Below, one piece after another: positions 11,800-23,090 of a DNA stretch of 64,000 nt. The position numbers were made by a program, and so were the translations under genes. The notes beneath the pieces were generated by a model. It did no database searches, had not been told where the DNA came from, and worked only from the letters and a program-made list of their open reading frames with translations. Position 1 is the stretch's first letter. Every line of letters begins with the position of its first letter. The stretch lies in assembly GCA_014529385.2 (NCBI GenBank), contig CM043947.1, forward strand, positions 123,834,891-123,898,890. Direction: 5' to 3'. Source of the stretch: Adiantum capillus-veneris (lineage: Eukaryota; Streptophyta; Polypodiopsida; Polypodiales; Pteridaceae).

Positions 11800-13374
11800 T
11801 CTCACCTTGTTGCTAGAGAGTAGTCCACAAGCAAGATTTTCACCTCCGGCAGGTTGTTAGGAACCATATCTGCATTAGCTGAGGAGGAAGAGGGCAAGAG
11901 AAGAGACGCTAAAACTAGAGAAATGGGTAGGGAAAGATCGGAACCTTCTTTTTTTGTAGGGTTCGTCGGTACAAGCGTCCCAGAACTCATCTATGCAGGC
12001 GTTGGAAGAGACATGAGTATATATGGTTTTCAAAAAGACATATAAAAGTCGTCTCATGATACATATGCTATGACAAAAGGAAACTAATGCTATCTACCTA
12101 CGTCTAGACTGACGTCATCTAATCAGACGTCTCATCACATCCAAGCAGCTTAGCTATCGGATTCTGCAAAAAAAAAACAATAAGACAGCTTTGTGTAAGT
12201 ATAAACATATAGCGATGTTTATAAAACAATACAGCAAATAGAAAAGAGTAAACCCTAATAATAACCATGCTACCGCAAGAACTCAGAATGTCCATCATGG
12301 CGTTTAAGCCCTTCTTGCCTGCGTACTCGCGCTCGTACGGTGTGGGGTCACGTCCTGTCATCGACCACTGTCAAAACATACAAAGAATTTATTATGTTAG
12401 AATTTAAAAACCCCTAAACCCTAAACTATAAAACCTAAAGAGCAATGCAAAAACACTTACAAAATCAGCCTCAAATGATGTCCACCCGCCGCTCCCGAAG
12501 TGGTGCGAGCTCCCTGCCACTACTCATGCTCTTGTTGCCTCCTTTTGTTGCTTCCACATGTCGAGATTCTTGCACGCTTCTTTCTTCGCATTCTTCCAAT
12601 CTTCTTTGGCCAGCAAATCTGGTCTTTTCCACCCATGCTTGATTGATTTTTCCACTTCAAAATGCTGGTGCTTGCAGTATTCGCGCATTCGAACCTTCAT
12701 CACTTCTTCATTGAAGCGGTCATCCCGTGTTGGAATGGGAAACTCGTCATGAAGCATGCTGATGACTCTGTCTGTTAAATCACTTGGTAATTCACTCCAG
12801 GTGTTTAGTATGTAGTGTCTAAACACTTGAGAGCAAAGACCGTGCATGCGCGAGATCACCTTCTTGCCTTCATCATCCAAGATGATGCTGCTGCTGAAGT
12901 TGACGGAGTAAGAAAAGCCCTCTCTCCGGTGACGCATGAACCTGGGTGTCCCGGTAGGGGTCTCTAGCGGCGTGTCCATGGGGGTATGGACATCAGGTGT
13001 CTCCACTGGAGTCTGGGCCTCGAAGCGAGGAGTGTCGACTGGAGTGACTCTTGGAGGAGTAGCTAGTGGTGTGTAGCCACTAGGAATGGCCGTCAGATGC
13101 GCAAAACCTGGTGTAGATGGCGATGCCATGGCTGGTGTCAGAGCGGGCAAAGAAGGGGAGGGTAAAGAGCCTCGTCGAACACGAGGTGGTGTTGAGGCAT
13201 CGGTGGCGCATCCCCACAACCACCGCCGCCACCACTAGAGCACCGGTGACTGGACGAGTGTGAAGATTGTCTCATCGACACCGAAGCTTCGAAGCGTGTT
13301 GAATTCTCTGAAACAGAGGGAGACACGGCCGGAGAAGAAACGCGCGATGGTGCGCGAGAGCGATGACGCTCCAT
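11800..13374 (-). pseudogene. ORF2/TNPA-like gene of a CACTA element (plant En/Spm transposase family)
   Basis: The main open stretch (13219-12524) starts Ser/Pro-rich with several TP and TPxxTP-like repeats, then reads SRMHGLCSQVFRHYILNTW, ELPSDLTDRVISMLHDEFPI and KVRMREYCKHQHFEVEK. This matches the pattern of the plant Ptta/En/Spm family (Pfam Transposase_24), proteins thought to bind element DNA. An upstream frame from ATG 13374 (Arg/Ser-rich, then a Gly run) leads in after a frame change near 13200. Downstream pieces at 12361-12280 (GRDPTPYEREYAGKKGLNAM) and 12057-11900 look like further exons. Frame changes make a working protein unlikely unless introns are involved. It shares its core pattern with 18137-18800. 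Confidence 0.6.
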
Positions 13375-13491
13375 GTACCACTGTTTCTACTCGGGTGACA
13401 AAGAAGAAAGAAACTTCTCATCATCCATACCTGCGTTAAACACACAAACATTTAAACTCAATATTGAATGAATGGAGAAGAATACATGGAC

Positions 13492-13496
<5 letters not shown>

Positions 13497-13581
<85 letters not shown>

Positions 13582-13612
13582 AGAGAGAGAGAGAGCGAGA
13601 GAGAGAGAGAGG
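13497..13612. repeat. (GA)n microsatellite, about 115 bp
   Basis: Near-perfect GA dinucleotide run with an AAAAA interruption near 13576 and a GC near 13595. The open frames across it (Arg-Glu or Ser-Leu repeats) are artefacts. Confidence 0.95.
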
Positions 13613-13718
13613 GGACTCATAAAGGGGGAGGGATTCCTGTGTAGAGAGATTACGTTGAATTTCTGTGAATTTGTAAAAGCACTGTGCTGCATCGCGACGG
13701 TCTGCTCATAGAAGTTGC

Positions 13719-13832
13719 TTGCTCCACCTCTAAATCTAATTGATCGGGTGAAAGAGACGCTGAGAAGCAGTAGTAGTATTTCTTAGTGTCTCTTTCACTC
13801 GATCAGCTAGATCTAGTGGTGGGACGAGCAAC
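13719..13832. repeat. Fold-back: ~50 bp arms around a 13 bp spacer
   Basis: The left arm (13719-13766) and the reverse complement of 13780-13832 align over about 50 bases with a few mismatches; the shared core is GTGAAAGAGAC. The loop is a short AGT/AGTA run. It could be a small MITE, a transposon-end junction or a transcribed hairpin. It sits between the ORF2-type gene and the transposase gene of CACTA-1. Confidence 0.75.
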
Positions 13833-14147
13833 ATCTATATTGAGCAAACCAGCTTCGTGATTGCAGCTTCAATCTCCATCCCACTCAGAGCACAGTGCTC
13901 GTTGTCCCCGCTTTTGAGAACATACTTAGAGCATATGTACCTGGAGCGGATTGCAAAGACAATTAAATACAATGATGCAATGACCATTAAATACAATGAC
14001 GCAATGACACATATAGACAGAAATGGACAAAAAGCCATGTGAATACAATATACATTATAAAACGGAGCTAGATTGTTCAAATACAATATTTATGTCTTTA
14101 AGAGGTCTCTCTCTCATCCTCACAAAGCTCAACATAACTTCCTATAT

Positions 14148-15526
14148 CTATATGGAGCTCTCCGTTTTTTCCTTCATTTCATTTTGTAGATCCTCTGCAT
14201 GCACCCCATAGAGAGTAGCAGCTTGATGCTCGTCTGGCACCAACTCAGCGGCTTCTGACTGAGCATCTTCTCCAATCTCCTCTATTGATGCCGCTATGAT
14301 TGGCACATGGTAGCCTTTATACGTCCATGCACTACGAGGGGCTACCTCTATGACGTACCACCAGTTTGATGCAGACTTTGTAGGATGAAATATCACCTAG
14401 CAGAGCCACATAACTTACATGAGAGCTTCCAAGCACATAACTTCTAAAATGGGATGTTAACTATTTACATACTTACTTGCTCACAATGCTTGGGTAGTAC
14501 AAAAGTGTCTCTTAGGTCAGTCCATATCTTAGTTGAATCCACCTCAAGAAAACCAGACTCTCCTCTACGCACACTAGCGTTGCGACCCTCCATGATTATC
14601 TTGAATCATTGCACGTCGAACAAGTCGACAAAAAATCCACTATAATTGATCCTCAAAATCTCTTGTAGTGTGCCGAAGTAAGTGAGTTTCACCACCACAA
14701 GATCTGCATCAGAGGATCGTCGTCGACTAGACTATTCAAATTTTGCCATGATTCCACAATCCTAAGTAAAACGCTTTTTGTAGATTCGTTCCACCCTAAA
14801 ATGTCGACCTTTACACCATGCTGCTGTGTATGACTTATACTACAACCAACAAAGATTATGAGTGGTCGTTCAAACATCTAGAAAGTCATTAGTCGTGCAT
14901 TGCAAACTTACCATGGTCGCGCAACCCCGAGAGTACTCCCACTCCTCCTCAGTCACTTCTTCACCGCACTGTTGTGCACTTTTCAATTGGTTGTGCAACC
15001 ATCTTAAGCTCATGAATGTTGGTAGGCTCTCCAGACTTGTCGGATAGTGCATCGGTGGTCGTCTTCCCCTTCTCCACTCGATTCATGCCCTTTGTCGCTC
15101 TTGCTTTGCATCCTCATATTATGAAATCCACTTTTTCATCACTAGATTGTGAAGCGTGCAAAATTGGATGATTTTAGCCTTCTAACACACATATTTATTG
15201 ATCGTTTTCATGAAACGTTCTAAAAAGAACATCCATCCGGAATGTACTTTGCCAGCTATTTGCACCTCATCAACTATGCCAACAAGAAGATGCACATGAA
15301 TGGTTAGCATAGTAGTAGGAAATTGTTTCTCAAACATGCACACAATCTCCGCAACGTTTAGTTTGTCGAATGGTATGGACTCTATGTTGATCTCTTTTTG
15401 TGAGATCCATTGAACCAACTTCGCAAGTTTGTAGATTGTGTTACAGAGATAAAAACATCCCTCAATGGCCACCGGTAAAATAAAATGCAAAACACGTGCA
15501 GCAATGATATTAAAGTCCACACACAA
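14148..15526 (-). pseudogene. C-terminal part of the CACTA-1 transposase (DUF4218 and DUF4216 regions)
   Basis: 15526-15182 reads KLVQWISQKEINIESIPFDK followed by FPTTMLTIHVHLLVGIVDEV and SGWMFFLERFMKTINKYV, the DUF4218 pattern that follows the catalytic part of TNP2-type transposases. 15052-14870 gives the end of that domain (WEYSRGC). 14877-14689 and 14645-14454 (minus strand, interrupted) correspond to 59660-60028 in CACTA-2, and 14396-14148 gives NWWYVIEVAPRSAWTYKGYH, the DUF4216 pattern. CACTA-2 encodes the same regions with about 90 percent similarity by eye. Reading frames are broken in several places. Confidence 0.75.
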
Positions 15527-15691
15527 ATTTGTTAAATAATTCCCACTATGATATATTCCACTATGAACATACCTGACACATTTTATGCCAGTTGTGTGAC
15601 TTCAAACCGGTAAGCTTTCCTTCTTTAGGAAAATTTATTCGGAGCGAGTGCATTACGTCAGTGGGGGTCCACAAAGATCAAATGGTCTCTT

Positions 15692-17648
15692 TTACTTTGC
15701 GTTCTTGGGCTCCTGTGAAAATCCATGGTGCTTTAGGGAGTTTATCGGTCCATCAGATGCTGTTTGCGGCCAATATTGCTCCATACGATCCACATTTCTA
15801 AGGTCAACCCTGGCTCCCAAAGTATCTTTCTTGCCGGTCAAATGGTCCCATAGTAGATTACCCACATTCTTAAATATGTGCATTGGATCGAGCAAGTGAT
15901 TGATCGTGAGTCGGGGCCAGTATGGTAACTCGTACCATAGAGATAATCTATTCATCCCTGGGGGGAAACTGTCATCACACATCTCCTTCTGCTCTAACCA
16001 TGCTTGTGCAGACATCCTCAATGGCTCTCTTCCCAAAAATTCATCACGTAACACATGATTCTCTCGAAGATACGCTTGATGACCTTCATATATTTGCTTC
16101 TTCAATGAGGGCACCCGACGTGCATTCAGTCTAGGTCCACATGTGACACATGCTCTGTATCCGCTTGTTTGAAGCCCTGCATGTATACACATGGTAATAG
16201 ATAAGCTTGAGAAAAAACAAGATTTACAGTGTTTGAGTGAGGAGTTTAAATCACTTGAGCATTCTGTTAGTCCGGAATAGTCATGCATGGTCCACATTAG
16301 AATGCCTTCGATCAAAGCATCCCGTCGACCTGTGTGTCGGCTCATATCCACCACTTCTATGCCAATCCACAATTGTTGTAGCTCTTCCAATAGTCCACAA
16401 AGATACACATCCATATTCTTCACTTTATATCGCCCCAGCACAAAGATACACATCCATATTCTTCACTTTATATAGCCATAGGTGCCCCTTCTTCGTAGTC
16501 AACCACGGGGCAATGTTGTAGTTGACGATGACAACGGGCCATACACTGTAAGATGTTGATCTTTGACCGAATGGATGTACACCATCCATAGCCAATCCTA
16601 GGTGCAAATTTTGAGCTTCCTTGGAAAAATCCGACCATGTTTCATCCATATGTTTCCAGGATGCGCAATCTGCATGAATCCGTAGCACACCGTCCGAAGA
16701 TTTATTCTCCTCATTCCATGATGCTAGGGAGGCCATGGACTTACATTTGAAGAAATGCTTGATGCAAGGAAGCAGAGGAAAATGTCGCAAAACCTTTTGC
16801 GGAATTTTGTTCCTTGGAGATCTACTCGATATCTCTAGGAATCACATTTCACACACTTCTCCATGTCTATGTATTCCCGTCTGAGAAGAATGCACTCGTT
16901 AGGACAAGCGTGGATCAAATTGTAATCCATCCCCAAGTTTCGCAAAATCTTTCTTGCTTCCTCTCTGGAATTTGACATCACATTATCAGCTGGCAGTCTG
17001 TGCTCTTTGAGCAATCTACACAACATAAAAAATTCTGGTGCAATTGTGTAAAAATCTATCAGATCATTATACATCTAGTTTTCTTTATTAAAGTAAACTA
17101 ATTGTAATAGATCACTTGAAAAGCGTTGTGATGCTAGTGTCACTCCATCCAAACTTTGTCTGCATGTTGAGAAGAACCAGGAGCACCTTCAAGATAGACA
17201 CACATGCTCCATCATACAATGGCGTACCGGCTTCACTTTTCATATCATCATAGATAAGCCTTTCTGAATCCATGATCATATCGATCATTTCATCGATCTT
17301 GGGCTCAAACATTGCCTCGTTGGGAATGTGGTTTGCATGATCATCCCCCGAGTTGTCAGAGGCTATATCTTGTGGCCTCGCATATGCTGCTTGACCAAAG
17401 TGTCTGGGAACACGTCTATTGGGTTGCAAGATTGCTGCTTGTTGGCCAGTGTCAGAGTCCGATGAGTTATAATTGGCAACAACACGATCTATAATAGGCG
17501 GATCGAACTTGCCAACTTCGCGAGCATGCTGCAAAGAAATGCGTCTTGTCCATTGCACAGAATGCTTGCATTGATTACAAGGACATAAGATCCTCACTGA
17601 GAGATAGGTGTTTTGGTTGGACGGCCCCACATCCTTGTCACTACTCAT
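15692..17648 (-). pseudogene. CACTA-1 TNP2-type transposase, N-terminal and central parts
   Basis: Starts at ATG 17648. Exon-like 17648-17112 has CPCNQCKH, the transposase-associated domain, then an acidic stretch. 17074-16835 gives EEARKILRNLGMDYNLIHAC, the metal-binding start of TNP2. 16790-16425 has MDGVHPFGQRSTSYSVWPV. 16453-15692 has GILMWTMHDYSG, GYRACVTCGPRLNAR, RLTINHLLDPMHIFKNVGNL and LWDHLTGKKDTLGARVDLR. This family cuts and moves elements with CACTA ends. A 43 bp tandem duplication (16397-16482) shifts the frame in the central part; other breaks exist near 16835. CACTA-1 keeps the central region that CACTA-2 has lost. Confidence 0.8.
16397..16482. repeat. 43 bp tandem duplication that breaks the CACTA-1 transposase
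   Basis: ACAAAGATACACATCCATAT starts at 16397 and again at 16440. A 43 bp step is not a multiple of three, and the frames on its two sides differ by exactly one base, so the duplication explains the frame break. The protein word KVKNMDVYLC appears in both frames. Confidence 0.9.
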
Positions 17649-18136
17649 AATGAGTGTAAAAACCTTATAACCTGGATAAAAAATTTAATCTTCTATTGGA
17701 ATTCTCATCTTTTATCTCTCTCTCTCTCTCTCTTTGTTCACACGATAAACTACCTCACATTCTCTAGTCATGTCCAATCCCTGCACACCTTGGTCTAGAG
17801 GTGCACGGAGATGAGAACCTCCGGGTTATAATCTCGTCTTTATTGGTCAATGCCTATATTTGTGGGTAAATGAAATCCACACACCCACGTCTACATGATA
17901 GTGCATGTAGTGGACAAAACCCCTTTGGCTCTTCTCTAGATATAGCATTTCACAACATCTTAACATCTTCTCACAATAAATCTTTTCACCGTTCGTCTAA
18001 CTCTAATTTTTTTACCGTAATCTTGAAGGTAGACTCTTATATAAAAACTCAATCCAAAATCTAATCTTGAATCTAACCTAATTGAACATGTGGTGATTCG
18101 CTCTATTGAAGGGTAAAAGACATACCAATGGGACTA
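17649..18136. other. CACTA-1 leader region upstream of the transposase start
   Basis: Contains a CT run (17709-17733). The segment 17750-18000 recurs inverted in CACTA-2 at about 57350-57600 (shared words include TGCACCTCTAGACC in CACTA-2 and its complement here). No coding sequence is seen. Confidence 0.6.
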
Positions 18137-18800
18137 CTAGCTACGTAGATGTGAATGGGTCTCAACCCCATCGCTCCATGACCCACTCCTCTCTTTCAAG
18201 CCAGTCAGGTCTGGCATTTGTGCATCTGACCTCCAATGCTTCATGTAGTCGCGCATGCGTCTCCTCATCCAAGCATCGTCAAATGTATTCTCCAGAGAGG
18301 GAATTGGAAACTCCCGATGCAGCGTAGCAATAAGATAATCCTTGGAGGCTTTATCCTGAGCCCTCCAAGAGACCATGACAGACTACACTGTGTCAGAAAA
18401 CCTGTCTACACAATTGTTGTATGCGGCCCATCACCTACTTCCCCTCATGGGTCATAATGATCTCATCAGACATACAATTGATGACGTACGCGTATCCCTT
18501 TGGCATGTCCCTCCCGTGAACTATAGCAATCCTGTCTGGTGAATGCTAATCATCCAGGCCTCTAGGCAACCTTGATGCAGTGTTTGGGTCACTCCTCAGT
18601 AGCTCCGACGCAGTGGCCAGGACACCACTCTCAAACGCGTAGGCAATATGATCCTTCGATGTAGTCTGAGAAGTCTCACAAGCAGGGACACTCCTCGGTG
18701 TGTCCTAGGGATTCTGCAACACATGAGCTCCAGGAACGACATGCTCCTCACCACAACAACCACCACCGCTAGACTATCGTGGAATTGCTGGTCCGCATGG
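18137..18800 (-). pseudogene. ORF2/TNPA-like remnant inside CACTA-1
   Basis: Read on the minus strand, pieces spell EEHVVPGAHVLQNP, then MGRIQQLCRQVF and LIATLHREFPIPSLENTFDD, then RRRMRDYMKHWRSDAQ. They align with the ORF2-type gene at 13219-12524 (SRMHGLCSQVFRH, ISMLHDEFPIPTRDDRFNE, KVRMREYCKHQ). Several stops and shifts make it a clear pseudogene. Its position upstream of the transposase on the same strand differs from the downstream copy, so either the element has two ORF2-like genes or two elements are joined here. Confidence 0.65.
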
Positions 18801-19016
18801 TCCCTCGAACATAAATCTAGATCTAATTTAATCTTAAACTCAAAATAAACATAAATTTAATCTAATCTAACGTAAATCTAAATCTAACGTGCGTAAAGAA
18901 ACCTAAACTAATCTAACGTAAATCTAACTCAAAATAAACCTAAATCTAATTTAATCTAACCTAAATAAACCTAAATCTAATCTAACATAAATCTAAATCT
19001 AACCTAATCTTAAACG
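18801..19016. repeat. AT-rich short-word repeat (AAATCTAA/TCTAACCTAA type)
   Basis: About 200 bp made of variants of the word TAAATCTAATCTAACG. The complementary repeat (TTAGATTTAGGTTTATTTA) fills matching places in CACTA-2 at 56480-56620 and 57040-57305, so it is a subterminal component of this CACTA family. Confidence 0.75.
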
Positions 19017-19180
19017 ATAAAAAGAGGAAAATGGTATAACCTTTCTATCACCCAAGTGTGGTAGATTGGTTATGCCATTCCCCTCTTGAATAACAGGTCT
19101 TGAGTTCAACTCCTCGTCGACTAGATCTTTAAGGTCTCTTGGGATAGTTTCCTACGACGTTAAAACTTTCTTCTTCTCGG

Positions 19181-19214
<34 letters not shown>

Positions 19215-19525
19215 CAATAAAAAGAGGAAAATGGTATAACATTTCTATCACCCAAGTGTGGTAGATTGGTTATGCCATTTCCCTCTTGAATAACAGGTCT
19301 TGAGTTCAACTCCTCGTCGGCTAGATCTTTAAGGTCTCTTGGGATAGTTTCCTACGATGTTAAATTAAACTCTCTTCTTCTCGGGTGTGTGTGCGCTGGA
19401 ACCTTTCTATCTCCCAACTTGGTTATGCCATTTCCCTCTTGAGTAATAGGTCTTGAGTTCAACTCCTTGTTGACTAGATCTTTAAGGTCTCTTGGGATAG
19501 TTTCCTACGACTTTAAAACTCTCTT
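19017..19525 (+). repeat. Three tandem tRNA-like (SINE-like) units
   Basis: Units begin near 19017, 19217 and 19397; the first two are 200 bp apart. Each reads GGTAGATTGGTTATGCC (A-box-like), CCCTCTTGAATAA, then GGTCTTGAGTTCAACTCC (B-box-like, close to GGTTCRANYCC), followed by a shared tail ending in TTAAA and TCTTCTTCTC, then GT or CT runs. The third unit lacks part of its head. One reverse copy lies in CACTA-2 at about 56245-56400 and a weaker relative at about 27415-27500. The pol III box match suggests a tRNA-derived SINE trapped and amplified in the CACTA family. Confidence 0.6.
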
Positions 19526-19534
19526 CTTCTTCTT

Positions 19535-19542
19535 CTTCTTCT

Positions 19543-19589
<47 letters not shown>

Positions 19590-19905
19590 TCTCTCAATGT
19601 GTGTGTGTATGCATTCACTATTTATGCATGTGTGTGTGTGTTTTTTGTTTATGCATGTGCTCTCTCTCTCTCTCTCTCTTCCTCTCTCTCTTCTCTCTCT
19701 CTCTCTCTTCCTCTCTCAATGTGTGTGTGTGTGAGAGAGAGAGGGAGAGAGAGAGAGAAAGAGGGGAAGGGAACATGAGAGAGAGGAGAGGGAAGGAGCA
19801 TACCTGGCTCTCCTTCCTCTCCTCGTGTGTGTGTGTGTGTGTGTGTGCGTGTGTGTGTGTGTGGAGAAGAAAGAGAGAGAGAGAGGGAGAGCGCGGGTTC
19901 CATTT
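19535..19905. repeat. Compound CT/GT/GA microsatellite zone
   Basis: Runs of CTT, CT, GT, then GA, GT and GA again, close to the CACTA-1 end. The same order in reverse complement occurs in CACTA-2 at 55790-56235. Frames across it are low-complexity artefacts. Confidence 0.9.
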
Positions 19906-20068
19906 TCTTGCTTGAGCGCTGAAACTCAGATCTGAGATCTGAGTTTTTGGACGCTCTTGGTTATTTTTTTATCCCTGTCGGCGTCGCTAATTTACTTGTA
20001 ACTTAGCGACTCCCATAGAGACGCCTATAGCAAAGGTGTGGGTTTCCACTTTTGAGCGTTGCACTGCG

Positions 20069-20099
20069 AGCATCCCTAATGTTATGTACCTCTTGTAGT
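20069..20099 (-). repeat. CACTA-1 terminal inverted repeat (5' end on minus strand)
   Basis: On the minus strand it reads CACTACAAGAGGTACATAAC; CACTA-2 begins CACTACAAGAGGTTATTCAT at 55656. Just inside both ends lie GACGCTC-type words and the 17 bp region around CAGATCTGAGATCTGAG (19927-19943 here, 55740-55757 there). Confidence 0.85.
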
Positions 20100-21110
20100 G
20101 CTCCAATTCCAATTAATCAAGCAAGATATTTTTAATTCTTCATGGTTTATTGAGATCATTCTCTAGTCAACTCCTAATTATTCTTATGTGAAACCATCAA
20201 TGCCTCAATAGTATATCCACCATAGGCCAACAAGTGGTATTAGAGCATGGTGTGTGACTAACACTTTCTAGTCACCCTTATATGATCCTAGTATACTAGA
20301 ACTAGTATTCAAATGCATGTATAGAGCCTACTCAAGTTTAGTGTCATTGGATATGTGCAAAGGCTAAAGAACTTTGGGCAACTACCAAGGCATTTGAGGA
20401 GATTGAGCATTAGGAGCATCAACCCCCCCTAGATCATTCGGTTTTCTTCTTGCCATTGTGTTTGTAATCAATTTCATTGCATGTTGCATTTAACATCATA
20501 TTAATGAATTTGGGAATTTTTCAATTCTCACTTTAAAATTGAGCTTAAGATTTGACTACATAGTCAAATCATAGCCAATTTTTTTAGAGCATGGTTGGAA
20601 AGATCGTTTCAAATACTACCTTGTGAAAGGAGTTATCCTTAAAAAATACTTTGAGATTTCTCCATATGGCTAAATATTCAAGACATTTGTGATTCCCAAA
20701 TTGACCCTAAAGTCTCAAACTCTCTACTATGGTGTTATTTATTTGCTTGATTGTGTGCACATTGCATGTTTTGAGCTGAAATGGACCATTTGAATGTAGC
20801 AATTGGAGTTTGACTTTTATGTGTGTACGTAGAACCTCTAAGAAGCTTCCTATTGTACCTATGCGCACATGATTTGGCTCTAGCCCCACAGATTAATGCA
20901 TTTATTAAGATAAAGTTTTCTTTTAAAGCTTTATTTTACACTAAGCTTTCCGGTCTTTGCATCCTTTAAAAAAAAACCCCTCTGTGTGTGTGTGGCATAG
21001 GGAAAAAAAAGTAGTGCTCCGTGTGTTTGTGTTTGCGACGAGTGGTGGGAACCACCTTCATTAAGGGGCACTAATTTCATTTTCCATCAAGGGGTACTCT
21101 CCTCCCTAAG
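20100..21110 (+). mobile_element. LTR end, primer-binding site and leader of a decayed LTR element
   Basis: 20100-20232 is the last part of an LTR ending CA; the rest of the LTR was cut off by CACTA-1. After two bases, TGGTATTAGAGC (20235-20246) matches the initiator-Met tRNA primer site with one change. The leader continues to about 21110. The same LTR end plus leader is present inverted at about 61195-61985, and LTR sequence also occurs at 24715-24858. No coding region is seen. Confidence 0.65.
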
Positions 21111-21254
21111 CCATTATGCGACAATTAAACATGTGGACCCCAATGTTGATCATCTCCCATTGCCCATCAAGGGGTACTCTCCTCCCTATGCCATTATGAG
21201 ACAATAAAACATGTGGACCCCGATGTTGATCATCTCCTCCCATAGAACTTGGAC
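21085..21254. repeat. 90 bp tandem duplication
   Basis: CATCAAGGGGTACTCTCCTC starts at 21085 and at 21175; the two units share the rest (AAACATGTGGACCCC, GTTGATCATCTCC) with a few differences. Confidence 0.9.
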
Positions 21255-22539
21255 AAAAACTGCTTGCAATGAACAGCCGTCAGCTATTGGCTCAAGATCT
21301 ACATCATCATCATCTCCCACGTTGCTCGCCTTCGATTGCCATCGACTCTTGTTCAACTAGATAGTTTGTGTTGCCTCTAATTCATTGCTTGTTGAACTCA
21401 ACTAGTTGTCCTCACATCCTTTACCAAATTTTACTCACCCTCGTCGCCGAGCTAGTGCTCCCACCACTCCTTGTCATTGGTTGCCTCACCTGCAAGCTTT
21501 GTTATTTTTTTATTTTTAGAAAGGGCAATATTGTCATTTTCACGCTATCATTAATTCATTTGGCCTTGTGAAATTTTTTCCTATGTAAGTATTTCATCCC
21601 ATGGCTCAAACCCCTCTCCGCTCTCATGCCATTGTAGCACAAGCCCCAAATTCTTCCACTCCACTATGTATCCAAGCACTTAAGGCACCAAGCATGCAAG
21701 ACATTGAAGCATGATAGTTGAATCCTTCTTGCATTCAAGTTTTGATAGAGCTGCAATGTATGCAACATTTGAGTCATCAAAACTCTTACAAGAAAGTGCA
21801 TGCATTTATGCCATACATGACATATCTAATCTTGAGATTGTAAGGGGTATTAGACACTACCAATGTGCATTGGTAATACCTCCCCATACCCAGAGCACCA
21901 AAAATCATCATACATGTACCCAAATGTGATTCCATGATGTATATGCACCTAGCACGGAGAACATGTGCACCCCATGCGTGGACCATCAATGGAATCCTAT
22001 AGATTCCCAAAGAAAGGAGAACAAAGCATAGAAGATGAGGCCCTAATAATGTTCCCAAAAGAAAATGATGACTTGCATTGTAAGTGTTTAGACATTGCCC
22101 CAAACCATAAAGTTTATTTGGAGGTAAGACCTACACTATTTTTGCATCAAGTTCGATCTATAAAGAGAGTGCAAAGATAAATATTAGTGATTAGAGCCTA
22201 GGTTTCTTTCTTCTCTACCTAAGAAGAGATTCACTCCTCTAATCTATAAAAGGTTTGCTTTGTTCATTGCAATAGGATAAGTGGGAGTGGTTATTATCTC
22301 GATTGGCATACCATCCAGACGCCATCGGGAACTATGGTTCTAACATACCTATGGATTAACCATTATTAAGCTATTAGAAATCTCGATACAAATTCATTCC
22401 AACTTAGCATTGTCAAACCCTTAATCCATTTTTTGTTGGTGGAGGTATTGTCAAAAAAGAAATAATTCCCAAGATATCCTCATAAAGATTGCGTTGCTAC
22501 TCAATTTGAGGGAAAAAGTGTGTGTTTGTGCGCGCACAT

Positions 22540-22540
<1 letters not shown>

Positions 22541-22618
<78 letters not shown>
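22541..22618. repeat. (GT)n(GA)n microsatellite in copy A
   Basis: GT run followed by a GA run. The corresponding site in copy B is at 25281-25345. Confidence 0.95.
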
Positions 22619-22622
<4 letters not shown>

Positions 22623-22896
22623 GGAAAATGTGTCTGATGGTTTTCAATTTCAAAATTGCAGATCCAGGGCAAGGGGAAAAGGAGAAATTCCGCCCCAATA
22701 GTGTGAAACGCCAAAAAAATAAACCTAACTTTGTCAAATTTCCTCTTGGCAAATTCAAGGAAAGGAACTTTGTATGTTTGCAAAAATGATTTTTCCCGAA
22801 CACTGGAGAGAGAGTCCAGGAGTGCATGCCATTTATAATTTTATTCCACAAAAAAGCAGCCCACAAAACCTTGGAAGAATCATCACGCAGTTATGC

Positions 22897-22916
22897 ACAC
22901 ACACACACACACACAC

Positions 22917-22993
<77 letters not shown>

Positions 22994-23010
22994 CAGACAA
23001 AGATAGAGAG
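22897..23010. repeat. (CA)n(GA)n microsatellite in copy A
   Basis: Short CA run, then about 70 bp of GA, then imperfect GA. The equivalent in copy B is the GA run at 29002-29044. Confidence 0.95.
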
Positions 23011-23090
23011 AGATAGCCTTGGAAGAATCACCTACATAGTTATGCAGTGAGTGAGAGAGAGAACCTTGGAAAAATCATCTCTTATCCAAC

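Larger units (their letters stand above)
11723..20099 (-). mobile_element. CACTA-1, En/Spm-type DNA transposon (left end not defined)
   Basis: Read on the minus strand the element starts at 20099 with CACTACAAGAGGT, the same first 13 bases as CACTA-2 at 55656. It carries microsatellites, tRNA-like repeats, an ORF2-type remnant (18137-18800), a TNP2-type transposase (17648-14148) and a second ORF2-type gene (13374-11800). I could not find a matching terminus at the left; the gag-only retrotransposon may have inserted into it, or 11723-13834 may belong to a different element separated by the fold-back at 13719-13832. The right end sits inside an LTR-like sequence (20100-20232). Confidence 0.7.
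21541..23090 (+). repeat. Segmental duplication, copy A
   Basis: Matches the interrupted copy B (23895-24421, 24886-25589, 28945-29112) in the same order, including a GT/GA microsatellite (22546-22618), the word CTTGGCAAATTC, and a 3' part with CCTTGGAAGAATCA twice around a GA run. Copy A has no Helitron and no LTR-like insert, so it shows both empty sites (near 22160 and at 22838/22839). The short frames inside have no recognisable product. Confidence 0.85.

Noticed and set aside
13387-13711. Open frames of Arg-Glu or Ser-Leu repeats over GA runs (also 19467-19915, 22501-23016, 55658-56215)
   Set aside because: They are dinucleotide microsatellites read in frame and have no conserved flanks.
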